Shown piece after piece: positions 50,112 through 62,639 of a DNA stretch of 64,000 nt. The position numbers were made by a program, and so were the translations under genes. Position 1 is the first letter of the stretch, and each line of letters opens with the position of its first letter. Under the pieces are notes generated by a model. The model was not told the origin of the DNA. It saw only the letters and a list, made by a program, of their open reading frames with translations, and did no database searches. The stretch is from assembly GCA_026261815.1 (NCBI GenBank), contig JAMPIT010000884.1:12103001-12167000 (forward strand), read 5' to 3'. The stretch is from Monarcha castaneiventris obscurior. Taxonomy: Eukaryota; Chordata; Aves; Passeriformes; Monarchidae.

Positions 50112-50602
50112 AATTCCAAGAATGAAGATGAAGTACTGCATCCAGCTACGGGGTCCTCAGCACAGGAAAGACATGGACTTGTTGGAAGAGGTACAGAGGA
50201 GGCCACAAACATGATCAGACGGCTGGACCACCTCTTTTATCAGAAAGGCTGAGAGAGTTTGGGCTGTTCAGCCTGGAGAAAAGAAGGCTCCAGAGAGACC
50301 TTCCAATAGTTTATAAAGATGGGGACAAACTTTTTAGCAGGGCCTGCTGTGACAGGACAAGGGGCAATAATTTTAAACTAAAAGAGGGTCAATTCAGCTT
50401 ATATATAAGGAAGAAATTGTTTACAATGAGGGTGGTAAAACACTGAAAGAGGCTGCCCAGAGAGGTGGTGGATGCCCCTCCTTGGAAATTTTCAAGGGCT
50501 GGTTGGACAGGGCTTTGAACAACCTGGTGCAGTGAAAGGTGTCCCTGCCCACTGCAGGGCGGTTGGACCTGATGACCTTCCAACCCAAACTATGACTCTG
50601 AA
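50112..50602 (+). mobile_element. CR1 LINE, longer truncated 3' end
   Basis: The 3' part of a CR1 LINE, plus orientation, about 490 bp. It starts near ATTCCAAGAATGAAGATGAA and runs through GTACAGAGGAGGCCACAAAC, GGCTGTTCAGCCTGGAGAA, GGAAGAAATTGTTTACAATG, GGCTGCCCAGAGAGGTGGTG and CTTCCAACCCAAACTATGA. The terminal octamer repeat is degraded, so it looks older than the copy at 16.7 kb. No intact reverse transcriptase or endonuclease frame is present. Confidence 0.93.
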
Positions 50603-53600
50603 TTAAGAGCAAGCAGGCAGTGCAATGAAATGCCAATGCAGACACCAAAATCACAGGCACACTGCAGCCATGCAGCCAGGGACAAACTGACTCAGTCTCT
50701 TCATTATTATTCAGTTTTTAAAGAAAATTTGAAATGCCCATAAGGGGTGTTTTATATCCTACCTTAATAATTACAATGCATAATTCCTTGGGTTTATACA
50801 GCTGGAGTGGAAGTAGTCTGACAAAAGGCAGACTTCTTGCATTATATTTCTCAAGCTATTTCAGTTTGCTAATAAACCAAAAGGGAAAATTTATCAGCAT
50901 CAGCTTTATAAAAAAATCTTCTGTTGGAGAATACTTTCTGGAAAACATGGCTTAGGAGGTCCTTTATTTTCACATGACTAAGCTATCCTTCCAGTAACTG
51001 GAATAGTACTTAAAGATAACTTCAATTCTTTGAGGTAATAATTCCTTGCAAAATTAGTACTTGGATAGCCATACTCTCAAGTGACCTGCACAAAACCAGA
51101 GGCAAAAAAGATCAGCTATGTGGCTCTAATGAGAGATGGTGGGTTCTGTGTAGATTTCCCCTTGTCTTCCTCACACATCTATATAAGCCTCACTGATGAT
51201 GAGTAACAGTTTTTGAGGTATCTTGCTGGTATACAACTGGTGGCTTGTAAATGTGTGAAAATGAAAAAAAAGGGAAGTACTTGAATCAGATGATCTGGTT
51301 AATAATGTTAAGTGTTTGCATTTAGTTTAAGTTTGGAATTTTTTATGTTAGCCTTATTACCAAGCACACCTTTTCTTTAATTACCTTCATGGAAATGGTC
51401 AACAAAAGTGCCATTTCACAGTTGCCACTGCCAATCACGTATTAGTTTGCATAACATATGAAGGCCAAAGCATGGTCAGTGTTATTTATTTAATGGTGAG
51501 GTGAGGACAACAGGGGGGTCACTATATAAATACAATCAGTTATAGGAATTTTTCCTGGTGTATTAAAAGTTGCTATAGAGTTAAGAGCTCCAGTTGTTTT
51601 TTGTACCCTTTTCTAGATGCTGTAGATTGGGGGTAAACAAGGATGGTGGACTTTTGTCCTACCTGCACTATTTTCTCTCTGTAAACCTGCATGAGATCTA
51701 AACCTGTATCATCAGGTGAAGTGTCTTGGCAGCTAAGGGATTTCCATTTCAAGAATTCTGTAGCTTACAGGGCAAAACATGTCAGTATTTTAAGCAGCTA
51801 AACCAACAACTGAATAAAGACAGTTGCTCAAATTATGCTACTTGTGAATTAAAGAACTATCCACATGGCTGCTAACCCTGCTAGAACTTGGGAGGGGGTA
51901 CAAACACCTAGCCCCAGCAGCCACCTTCTACTGCTTCCTTACTAAACTCACTTGGAGCTGCTCCAAGCAGCACAGAGTTGGGAATGGCTCTGGAGCTGGC
52001 CTTTACATGTTGCAGTGCTCTCACTCCAGCCATGCAGCAGGGCTGAGAGAAAAAAAAAAAAACAAGTGTCCATTATTGCAGTGTACAGCTTGACAGCAAA
52101 CTAGACCACTTCACAGAGCTATTGAGTGAGGAGCAAAAGGAGAGTGCCTTGCATCAATGACTGCCTCAAGAATCACTCTTAATTACCGTCAGATCCATGA
52201 CAAATAGATATTGCACATTTTATGTTTAACAAAGCTTTTAACCACCAGGCCACCTGACTTTCAGGAAATTGCTGTAGGTGCTCATACTGTTCTCTCTGTG
52301 CTCTATCACTGCAGTGGCAAAATGTGGATTTTTCACAACTGATCAAAAGAACTCAGGCAAAGGAGCATCAAAGTACACACTGCAGGTTGATGCAGCGAAA
52401 GGCCCAAGAAAAGATGCCTTCCAAATGCATCAGCTTATCCTCTATTACCATGAAGAGAGACTCAAAAAAACCCCCACGTTTGTGGATGCAACACCCACAG
52501 CAGATGGCAATAAAAGAAGACTCAAATTAGTGGCATTCTGTATCGCCAAACCTAAACTTCATCTCAGATCAACACTACCCATAATAGTGTTTAAGTAGTA
52601 GAAGAAATTTACTCAAATGTGAAATAAACTATTACACATTCTTAGTTCTGATTCACAGTCTCAGACTGGCAGTGACAGTAACATTTTAATAAACATTAGA
52701 ATGAAGACACCAATATGACCAAATGACACACTTAAAGTGAGAAATCGAACAGGAGAAACCTTGGCATATCCACCCAAAACAGAACCAAAGCAAAAAAAAA
52801 AAAGGCAGAGAAACTGCTTTTGCGATCAAAACAGTAAATACTTTATTATAATTTATTAGACAGAATGAGAATGTAAATGAGAAATTGGGAAAGCCAATAT
52901 TTTCTTTAACAGACATTTTAAGCTTTTGCTGCAAGTGTTCAGGCAGTGAGAGTGTTTGCTCCCAGACAGCCTACGGATGTGTATTCTGCAGGGGCAGAGC
53001 CATAGCAAGGCTCTCCTCAATCCCTCTGTCATGTCCTCATTAAACTGCTAGGAATGGCATCAACCAGGGTGCTCGTGTGCACACTCACCCATACAGACAG
53101 TGAAATCTATCTACCAAGTCAGTTTACTATCAAAGTAATTGCGTAAATAGCTTTTGAAGTGTCAGAATCTGTCTTTCAAAGGAAAATCAAAGAAAACAAT
53201 GCGCAAGTACAAAGCCCGGAAGACACAATAATATTGTATTATGTTCATATCATTAACTGTGGTTACAAAAGAAAAAAATCCTCCTGTATCTACAAAGTTT
53301 TCTACGGGGATGTAAATCATTAAATGGAAGTAAGAATATTTTGAAGTACTCTGTATTCGAATAATGTTAAGATGTATAATAATAATTACAGCATGCAGTA
53401 TAAAGCATTTTTTAATTTCAAAGCACTACCTAATTGATCTTCTTAAAGACTGTTTGCAGGTAGAAAGGTAATGGTATGCATTATGTTTTTCAAGAGCAAA
53501 CTAAGGCATGAAGTTTTTAGCAACTTGCCTACAGTCATTCTGAACTTTATGCAGTGTAGGAGGTTTTATTGCGGGGCTCGATGAAGTCACCAGCAGAACT

Positions 53601-56600
53601 ACTTCAGCAAGGCCAAGAATTTCCCCACTGACTTTTAATAGTGATACACGTTAAATAGATAATTAAGTCTGTGCTTGACCCAGTTAGAGACTAGGTAGCA
53701 TTTTAGCCAAGGGGACCCTTATGAATGAACCAATTATTGACATCATCCAATTTACCAAGCAACAACACAGTTTCTGTGTAACTTTACTCTGATGTAACAA
53801 CAATGTGACAAGGACTGAGCCACAGCCCATATGTGAGCTAAAGACAGAGTCACCTCAAAGTATTTCCTGCAACGGTGTGTTTTTTCAGTAGACTTTTTAA
53901 GCTAGTGAAGGTTACAGTTTTGATACAAAAATGAAGGAGGTTTTTCAAATAAGCCATTCTCAGAAAGAGTAAAATCCTACTAGGCATAACTGTGCTAAAT
54001 CCAAAGAATAAATAAAATTATCAGTAGTTCGCAAAATAAGTATCTTTTCTAGACGGTTTTCTTACAGTATCTTTCCTCAAGAGTATCATTCTCATCCCAG
54101 TGTCAACTGTTTTTTCCCCACTCTTCTCCCCAGTTTTAACCTCTTGACATATTAGAAATCTAAACCTAGCATTACCCTGCTCAGTAAGGAAACCAGGAAA
54201 GTAAAACAGACAGGCCACCTAGTCTTCTTCTATTTTAAAGCAAACTAATTTGTGTCATGCTCTCCCTAAAAAAAAATTAGAAATCTATTTATAACATAAA
54301 TTTAAAGAGGAGTATTCCCCTCTGTGCTGCTGACATCACCTGAAGTCACAGATGTTAGGCAACGGGGAGCTGATGTTTCCTTCAGGAAAAGTAGTCTGAT
54401 AAACAGATGTCACTGGCTGAGGTAAATTCAGAATTTATACTCTTCTTTCCTCTGTTTTTGAACAGTAATGTGAAATGTTTATGGCCAAGCAATGGAATTG
54501 TACTTTAAATTATGTACTTGCTGGAATGTGTTGGTGGGTGGATGTGGGTCTGCGCTTGTGAACGTGTGCAAACTCCCCTGATGCTTCCCTAATCAATACT
54601 TCAGAGAGTGCTTTATTATGGACTAGAACATAGTTTTTCAGGCCACTAAATCCTGGAGCAGACAGAGCAAAACCAGCTGAAAACTGTTTTTCATTAAATA
54701 TTTAAGCCAACTTTGCTACACAATGACTGCCATCACAACTACCCACCTTGCTAAATTAAATTATTTCATCTTATTGATAGGGAGAGTCAGCATAATAAAA
54801 GAAAACTTTCTGAGTGCTTTTTACTCAGCAAGCCACAGCCACCAGAAAAAGAAACAAGGAAAGAAAAAGTGCACAATTCAAACTGATTTGCCTGTACCTA
54901 CAGATTTAGGTAATGATTCTTCTCTGTTTGACAAGTAAAAATCCATTGTAGAATAGCAAGATATAAGGAAGATATTTATTTCAGCAGACAGACAGTCTTA
55001 ATCTTTTATGTTTGAGTGCAAGGCTGCAGAATGAATAAAAACAAATTATGACCAATTACCCTCTTTTGCCATTACTAGCCTCAAGAACTCATATTCTGTG
55101 GGGGAAAAAAGCTCAGACGTCTGCTCTATAACAAACCAGCACTTTGCTGTTTCGCAATGCTGGAAAGAGGCTGTCACAGTACTCTTTATTTGCTGTCAGA
55201 AAAAAAGTTTTGGTACAGTAGACTACAAACAAAGCTTGGTATTCAACCAGGTTAGCAACTTATTGTCAAGGTTACAAAAGGAACAGACAACATTTGTATT
55301 GAGACTACTTCTCAGAGGTTATTCATTGTTTTACTGTCTAGACAAGTTAGAACTAGGCTAGGAAAATAGCATTTGCTGCTGGAATTTTATGCAGTAGTAG
55401 TAAAAAGTAAAAAGTCTCTGTGTGTGTATGTGTATTTGCTTTGTTTCGTTTTGACAAATTGGCAGTTGTAGCTCAGAGACATTCAGCTCTATCAGTGCAT
55501 CTTTCAGGTAATTTTAGTAGCACAGCTTTAGGACCCTTTTGTCAACCAACTCTCTGAACAATTTTTAAATATAGTGGTTTGGCCCCCATATGTTCCAACA
55601 AAGTCACCGGCATTTGCTACCTTAATGAGTTCAATTTTATTCTATTATCTCTATCAATAATCACATCTTAAAAATAAAATTAGAACCTGATTTTTTCTGA
55701 TAAAATTAAGTTCCTTTATGCACAAAAATATAAATCCAGAACAACCGGAATTGGCTGTTTTGCCATTAAATCACATTTTTAGAGGCTTTAAAAAAGATTC
55801 CTCCAACCCTCCTTCCACATATACTACCCTCAACTAACCTCCCATTCTAGGGTCAAATAGGAGCAGCTCCATCCAGTCACAGTCTCCATCTCAGGCTTTC
55901 TTTTGGCCTGAAGAAATTCTGCGTTGGTGTGGCTCAGCTAGCACAGGCTACTTCTCTGCAGCCTGAGAGTATCCTATTGCGTTGTGATTAACCTCCACGA
56001 TTTTGGCAGCTGCCAAATTTCCTCTCGAAACTTAGGATTCCCAGAGTGCAAGTGGGCAGGTTCCCGTGCACCCCAGCACTTCTGGAATATTAAGAAAGGA
56101 CTAAAGCTCAGTTTGGAATTTGCTACTGTTAAACCCCTCCAAAAAATAAATACAAAGAAGATACTAAGTAGGTTGCAACAAATACTGTATTTATCACAGT
56201 TCAAAGCTGACAATCCAACATATCTTACCTCCTTCACTAATGACTCTCACCCTCCTTCTCTTGCCACTCCACTTACAATACTACCCACAAAAAAAAATGC
56301 AAAACATCCACAGCTGACACAAGTTTGCAAATGTTTTTGAACCATTAATTTACAAATGCAAAATTCACTCAGCTCCTAAGAAAGCGTGCAGCTTTCACAC
56401 ATCTCCTGGGGATCTGTGCTGTATTAGTCAAAGGTTTAAACCCAGTGTATTCCCCATGAATAATCTTTCTCCCCTTCCCCCTCCTTCTTTCTGTCCACAT
56501 CTAAATGCAAAATCCCTAGTTTCCTTGTCTTTGGTTTACAGATTATGCGATCCAAAGTGTCACTTACTGGATTACTGCACATAACCTGAGCACTACCCAA

Positions 56601-59600
56601 AGCTTACTTGTCTTCAACTTGTCCAGCATTACTTAAATGGAATTATCCGTCACAATCCATATACCGAATCTGCATAGCTCACTTATCTCAAGATTCTGTG
56701 TGTCACCTACCAGATTATCCATTTTAATCCATACATTGAATCTACGTAACATATGTCTTTAATTCAAGGGCTCTGATGAGCTATAGTATCGCCAAATGGA
56801 TTATTTCTCTTTATCCATTATTGGCAGTCCTAAAACCGTTGACTGCGTACTCTCTCATGTCCCATCTTCTGAGCACATGAGCAAAATCAGAGTCTTCGGC
56901 AAACACAGCTCTATCTCACATCAAACACAGGCTAACACAATACCTGCACTGATACTTCATGGAATTTGGAACCCAGTTTCTCACACAAAACAAATGTCTG
57001 TGTTATTGTGAACTGAAGATCAGGATTGGTAGGCTATTCTCACTTTCAATTACATCCATAAATCTGTGGTTACTCCAACACAATCTCTGGAGTCACCTAG
57101 ATTTAAGTGGATACAATGAAGAGCTGATTTTAACTTAACAACAATCCCTTTCACAGTGAGTGCAGAAAACACTTCACCTGACTTGTTTACAAATTAACCT
57201 GTACAATAGAGAAGGTTTTTCAAACAACAACAACAATGTATCAGGTTCAGACTTGCCCAGTCTTTCTTGAGAGACTTGGGCACAATCACTGTTAACAATG
57301 CCTTCAACAGAACACCATCTCAGAAAGATTGGAAATAAAAGTCTGTTTAGCCTTTTGTTTCACACACCTATTCATTATTAGCTAAGTGGGGAATATATGA
57401 AATACGCATTATTATGTCTTGACAAGTCTCAATAGAGAGATGGACAAGATTAGCAGCAAGGCTTTGTGCAGACAAAGGAAGTTTTAAGAAGAGTTCTTAT
57501 CATGGCTAAAGCTGCCTCACTCACCCCAGTGTGAGCAAGGCTGGACAACCCATGATGCACCTGAGGGGCCAGCACTGCTCCTGAAGTCCAGCACCAGTGA
57601 AAGAGAAGCTTCATGTTAATATTCTATATATAGGGATGATCATTGATATTTAAGAAATAAATATTTTTTAACACTGGAGGACAGCACCTACTTTCCCCTT
57701 GCAATGCACAGCTACAAGGAAGTTAGACTGACAGCAGAAAAGGGGGATGATTTTCCTTCCTGTAGATGATTGGTTTGAGACCTGAAGATCTCTCTGCTCC
57801 ACTGAATCCAATAACCTGCATTATCCATGAATAATCCAGAGGCCTTTTGAGCCCTGATTTTGAATATATGTATATAAGTAAGTTTGAACAGGCTTTAACC
57901 AATTCAGTATACAGTTTTACAGCTTCACTTCAAAATAGTTCAATTTAACAGCATATTTTGTAGGTTTTACTAAACAGCAACTTGTTTTGAGCAGAGTAAA
58001 AATTCCATGGATATCAAAACAGAATTTCTTAAGAAATCTCTAGTGCTAAGCTTGTAATTTAGCCCCGAACTATCCCTCTGGAAAAACACAGGTATTTGAG
58101 TCACAATTTCTACAGATATGAAAGGTTCTAGATTTTGCCCCATTTTAAGAGTATTCTCTTGCAGTACCTTTCAGTCAAACCGTGGAATAAAACACTATAT
58201 TTCCTTTTCAATTAGTAACTGGATATATAGATCCTTCTAACTGTGATCTTGAAGTTTGCAGGTGGCTCTCTGCAGCTACTCAGTGATGGTTCTCCTGTTT
58301 TATAGGTGTGCAGATGAAGAAAGGGGGGTTTAAAGTAGCAGCCAAAGGTAACAAAGCTACTAAGAGAAACAACTGAATACAAAACATGGGAGTCTGGTGA
58401 CTTCCAACCATTCACCAATTTCCCTATCTTTAATAAAATTAACTTAAAAGAAATCACACTAATAGAAAATACAGTCTTCCTCTTCATCTCCCTGTCTTTA
58501 AATCTCTCTCAGACAATAAAACTCAATGGTAGTAACACAGACTTGGGCATTAACAATATGTAGCCTAGTGCTGAGACTTTAGCACATGACGTACTAAAAC
58601 TGCCCCAGACCTAATGAAAAACACAATGAAATTTTGAATAGTTAAATGGAAAAAACTATTCAGTGCATAAGACAGTTGGGCAGTACAGCTTCTAGTGCTG
58701 TCCACATTCCAGGGTGTATTAATAATAAGACACTACTTAAGTGGGGGTTTCCAAATATCACTAATAGAGAAACGAGGGGTGGCAAAAACGCAGCTGTCAG
58801 GCCAAATACAGAGAGAGAAGTTAATTAAAAAATCACAACTGGAGAACTCCATAACTATAGAAGGACAAAATAATTTTGTAGCATAATATATGTGTTTGTA
58901 CATGTGTATGTGGATATAGAGCAGCTCAACTTGCACACCTTTCCTGCTGCCTCACTAAATATAGCTGCAATACAGCTGAGCCATTGTTTGTTGGCTGCTG
59001 ATGGTGCCACGAAAACCACATTCCTGGGCACTAGATAATCAGCCTCCCTGACCCCCCCCAAGAATGTGTAAGTCAAATTCATTTACCCCCAGAGCAATGC
59101 TCTATTGTATCCTCCCTCCTTTCTAGCCACCTAGGAACAATGGACAATAATCGCAACTGTCACGGCAGTCAGTAGCAAAAAAAAACCAGTGCCTGTTTTC
59201 ACAGCTTACTGCCAAATTTGATCCAAACACCTAATAACCATGCCCCCAACCACAGAACCACAGTTGCACTAAAAAGCCTCAGATGTGAGGCTTTTGAACA
59301 GAGATACAGAACAATAACTCGACTTGTGTTCAAAATATAAAGCTAAAAACCAAAAATTAAAGCAAAGAAAAGTCTTCTTTGAGGCTGTGCTGTTGCTCCC
59401 CATCCTTTCCCCCAGGCACGACTGAAAGTACTGTTGAGTTTCTCTCGTGGTAGCATATAGCTGGCTGCTGCTGCTTTCAAGTTTAGCTTGTGAAAGGGAA
59501 AAAGAGGGGGGGAGAAAAAAGACTGCCCTCCAAAAGAACAAGATCATAGGCACTGGGAACAGACCACCTTCTCAGTGCACAGCACTCTTCAGAGCAGCTC

Positions 59601-59920
59601 TATAGAGTCCAAAGGCACTGGAGAATCACTGGGAGTCCTACTAAAGGCTCCAGTGTGTCAAGAGTTAAAGAAGCTCCATACAGTGTGCAAGATCTGCTGA
59701 AATACACACCCAAGAGTGGGTACAAAAGATGTCTCCTCATACTTTGTCCCTGAAACATCTTAAAGATTCATCAGTTCATGGCAAAGGATGATAATTTAAA
59801 ACAATGTGCTTTTAAAACCCAGAACTCCCAGGTAAGCCCTGTGGCTGCCCTTCCTCTTTATGACCTGTTGCTTTACACACATGGAGCAGGAATGAAGAAC
59901 CCAGGCTTTGTCCCTCTGTA

Positions 59921-59969
59921 GTAATAATAATAATAATAATTATCATCATCACAACAACAACATCATCTC
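59921..59969. repeat. (TAA)n / (ATC)n / (AAC)n compound microsatellite
   Basis: A compound trinucleotide tract: TAATAATAATAATAATAATT, then ATCATCATC, then ACAACAACAACATCATC. In intron. Confidence 0.85.
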
Positions 59970-60867
59970 ACCCTGTTGGGGGCTGGAGCATTATATTCTG
60001 TTATAAAGTTATTCTACATAGGTAATGAATCTTTGCATTACAGCCTCCTAGGGAGAAGCCTGGGGAAACACGTGGCATATTTTCCTACTTGTGTAAGTCA
60101 GTAGAACAGTACAAACTAATGCTGGTGACTTATCGGTGACAGGCTGGAAGGCCCATATAATTAAAATAACACTTCCTTTGCATATGCACCAATCCATTAA
60201 CCTGTGAGAGCACATTGCGTTGTATGCTTTACTGAATACTGCCCACTTCTTGTGCACACGGTCCTTAAACCTGTCAGGCACAAGGTTTGGGAGCCTGCCT
60301 GAGTGAGAATCTCTAGATCAGGGACAACATTAGTAAGTAAACATAGCAAAAATAATGGAGAGAAACTAAATCCAGTCTATGAACACAAGAGAAGGGTTTA
60401 ATTTTAATTTCATTCTACTTTCACATTTCTGAAACAAAATTGGCTTGGATTTTGCTACTCCAGATGTACACTGATACAAATGGGAGAAGAATCAGAGTCA
60501 CTGGTTCTTTTCAGAGTGATAATGGCTGATCTGAAAACTTGCAGTTTTTGACATGTGTATTTTGAGTGAGTTCCTCATCATACGTGCTGCAGAGGAATTA
60601 TAAAAATATTAAATTACATGAAAACAAACAACTACAGGTTCCCTAAAATGACCTCAGATGTATAAAAATGGGAAATATCTTGGCAAAGCAGAAGCTACTG
60701 CTGCTGGAGAGTGGTCAAATTTTGTCATTTTCCTTCTGGAGTAGGGCTTTAAAAGAACATGCTTTAGTGCACAGATGTTGTACGCTGTCTTTTAAAATCT
60801 GTGCTGGCTAATTTCAGTACCTAGAGGTATCATTACACAAACTTTGCTCTTTTTATTTTTTCCTACA

Positions 60868-60916
60868 TGCAAAAAAAATTAAAAAAAAAAAAAGGTAAAA
60901 AAAAAGAAAAAAAAAT
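60868..60916. repeat. A-rich simple tract
   Basis: Successive runs of 8-12 A interrupted by TT, GGT and G. Low complexity, in the 14.2-kb intron. Confidence 0.8.
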
Positions 60917-61293
60917 CGACATAATCAAAATCTGTCTAAAAATTAACAAGGAATTCAGATCGCCCTCAGATTTCAGAAGCTGAGGTCTGCTATACTCTGA
61001 TATCACATATATTTGATACAGGAATTGACTTTTTTTTTCCCCAATCCAGCAATAGGATGTGTTCGTTTATAACACAGAATGATATATGCAACAAAAGCTT
61101 AATGTAAATTCATTCACTTAGGCAATATACCACTTCTCTGATTTATATTATCACAGATGGGAGTGCCGACATTTCATTTAAACCCCAAATTACCATGTTT
61201 GAAGGGGAGTGGAAGAGGAGCAGACAAAGTTCATAAAGCCAGTGGTATCTGTATATTCATTCTTAATTTCCTTTAGCACAGAAACAGCATTAC

Positions 61294-61380
61294 CTTTTAT
61301 TTCTCCAAAGTTCCCTGATCCCATGGCAAGAAGCTTGTCTTTCCAGTCCTTTGATAGTAGCTTTTCAATACTGGGAGTTT
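61294..61380 (-). CDS. SOX5: SOX5 internal coding exon (residues ~161-190, before first coiled coil)
   Basis: This is an internal exon of the SoxD transcription factor SOX5, a nuclear HMG-box protein that acts with SOX9 and SOX6 in cartilage, neural and neural-crest development. The minus strand reads AA + 28 codons + G and gives [20 protein letters not shown] followed by SGNFGEIK. The [16 protein letters not shown] stretch separates SOX5 from SOX6, which has a different sequence between KDWK and GEIK. The acceptor is a T/C-rich tract ending in CAG at 61381-61382, and the donor is GTAATG at 61293-61288. The 5' side needs one base from the preceding exon (G|AA gives Glu), and the 3' G joins GG of the next visible exon (GGG, Gly). 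An internal ATG at 61324-61322 has the context GCCATGG. Boundaries are exact by splice-site and phase logic; residue numbers come from recalled human L-SOX5. Confidence 0.95.
61322..61324 (-). promoter_or_regulatory. SOX5: Possible internal SOX5 start codon in strong Kozak context
   Basis: The ATG of LLA-M-GSGN in the exon at 61294-61380 sits in GCCATGG, matching the vertebrate optimum at -3 (G) and +4 (G). It is in frame with the coiled coil and the rest of SOX5. It becomes relevant if a transcript starts in the CpG island 1.3-2.6 kb upstream. Use as a start is inference; the context is read directly. Confidence 0.4.
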
Positions 61381-62639
61381 CTGAGTGAAGGGGGGGAAAA
61401 AAAATGTAAGCAAATCAACATGACTGTCTCCACAATAGAACTCATTAAAAGTCTATCTGCTAAAAATAAGGCCAACCCTGTTCTGGGCCCCAGTTAGTAA
61501 TGACTTCATCAACAAACTGATAAGAGGGGAGGGAAGAGAAAAAAAGAAGGAACAAAAAAGAAAAAAACTGAATGTGTTTTGTCACCTGCTGTTTCAAAAC
61601 CATTAGCTTTTTCCTCTAGTGGAACAAAGCTCCGGTAATTCTGTATTACAATGGGCACATAAAAACCTGCAGTTCATTGTTTTTCAATTTGGTGAACAAG
61701 TTGCTGCCTATAATGGATGCCTGTCAGTTTCTGGGTGCTAGTCTGCAGTCAAAAAAGAATTATGTTGATAAAATGCGGAGTAAAGAGAGAGACAGAGAGA
61801 AGCAAAGAATTAGCTCCTAAATCTGCTACATGTAATTATATCCCTCTGAGTCTTTACAATTACATCCACTTTATAATGTGTGTTTAAACATCGTGTGGTG
61901 GTAAGCACACTGTGCAAAGATTTTCTGGTAACAGGCGCATTATAAATAATAATAAAAAGTTGGGTATGGAAAAAGGCTTTAAAAGACTGCAAAAACGAAA
62001 GGGAGAAAAGACATTGCTTAGAATGGAAACCCATTATTTGCTCATTTCAGATTCTATCACTTCCTTTAAAAATAAAATAAAATAAAATATATTTGTTCAG
62101 TATTTTCAGGAAAAATGCAGCGAGGGCGTGGATGGGTCTGATATTTATGTCTGCAACTCTTGTGTTCTGACCTCTTTTTGTGTAGAATTTTAATGCATAA
62201 GTAAATATAAATGCTAATAAAATTCAGAGAACATTAAACTCAATTCCAAACAATGTAATTGTATATTCTTGTCAGCATTTAGATGGGTACACAATTACAA
62301 TAGCTTTCAATCCCACGATTAGCACTGCATTCAGTTAGAAAATGGAGTGTACTAAAAGATAAGTGTCCCAGTATGTGCCATCTAAATAACAATACCCACA
62401 CTTATTATCTGGATCTAAGACATATACTGCTATTCTCCACATTTGTGTTTATGTGTATTTGTATTTGTTCAGGCATTTGTTTACCCCCTACCAGGAGCAT
62501 AAAGGGAGTACATGTTAACTTATCAAAGGGACCGTCTGGCCTAGAGACCATACAATTATTAGCAACTGGTTAATTTTCCCCACAGTAAAAACCATTATGA
62601 GCAACCTTCATTATCTCGTTTGGCTAATTCCGCCTCCTT
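61381..62639 (-). other. SOX5: SOX5 intron upstream of the first visible exon
   Basis: Carries the acceptor (pyrimidine tract, CAG) of the 61294-61380 exon and an (AAAAT)n stretch at about 62068-62088. From there to the CpG island it is AT-rich without repeat hits by eye. Confidence 0.75.

Larger units (their letters stand above)
50603..61293 (-). other. SOX5: SOX5 intron, no gene
   Basis: AT-rich intron between the CR1 copy and the 61294-61380 exon. Contains the compound trinucleotide repeat at 59.92 kb and the A-rich tract at 60.87 kb. None of the short open frames (up to 118 codons, 55984-56340) resembles a known family. Confidence 0.75.
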
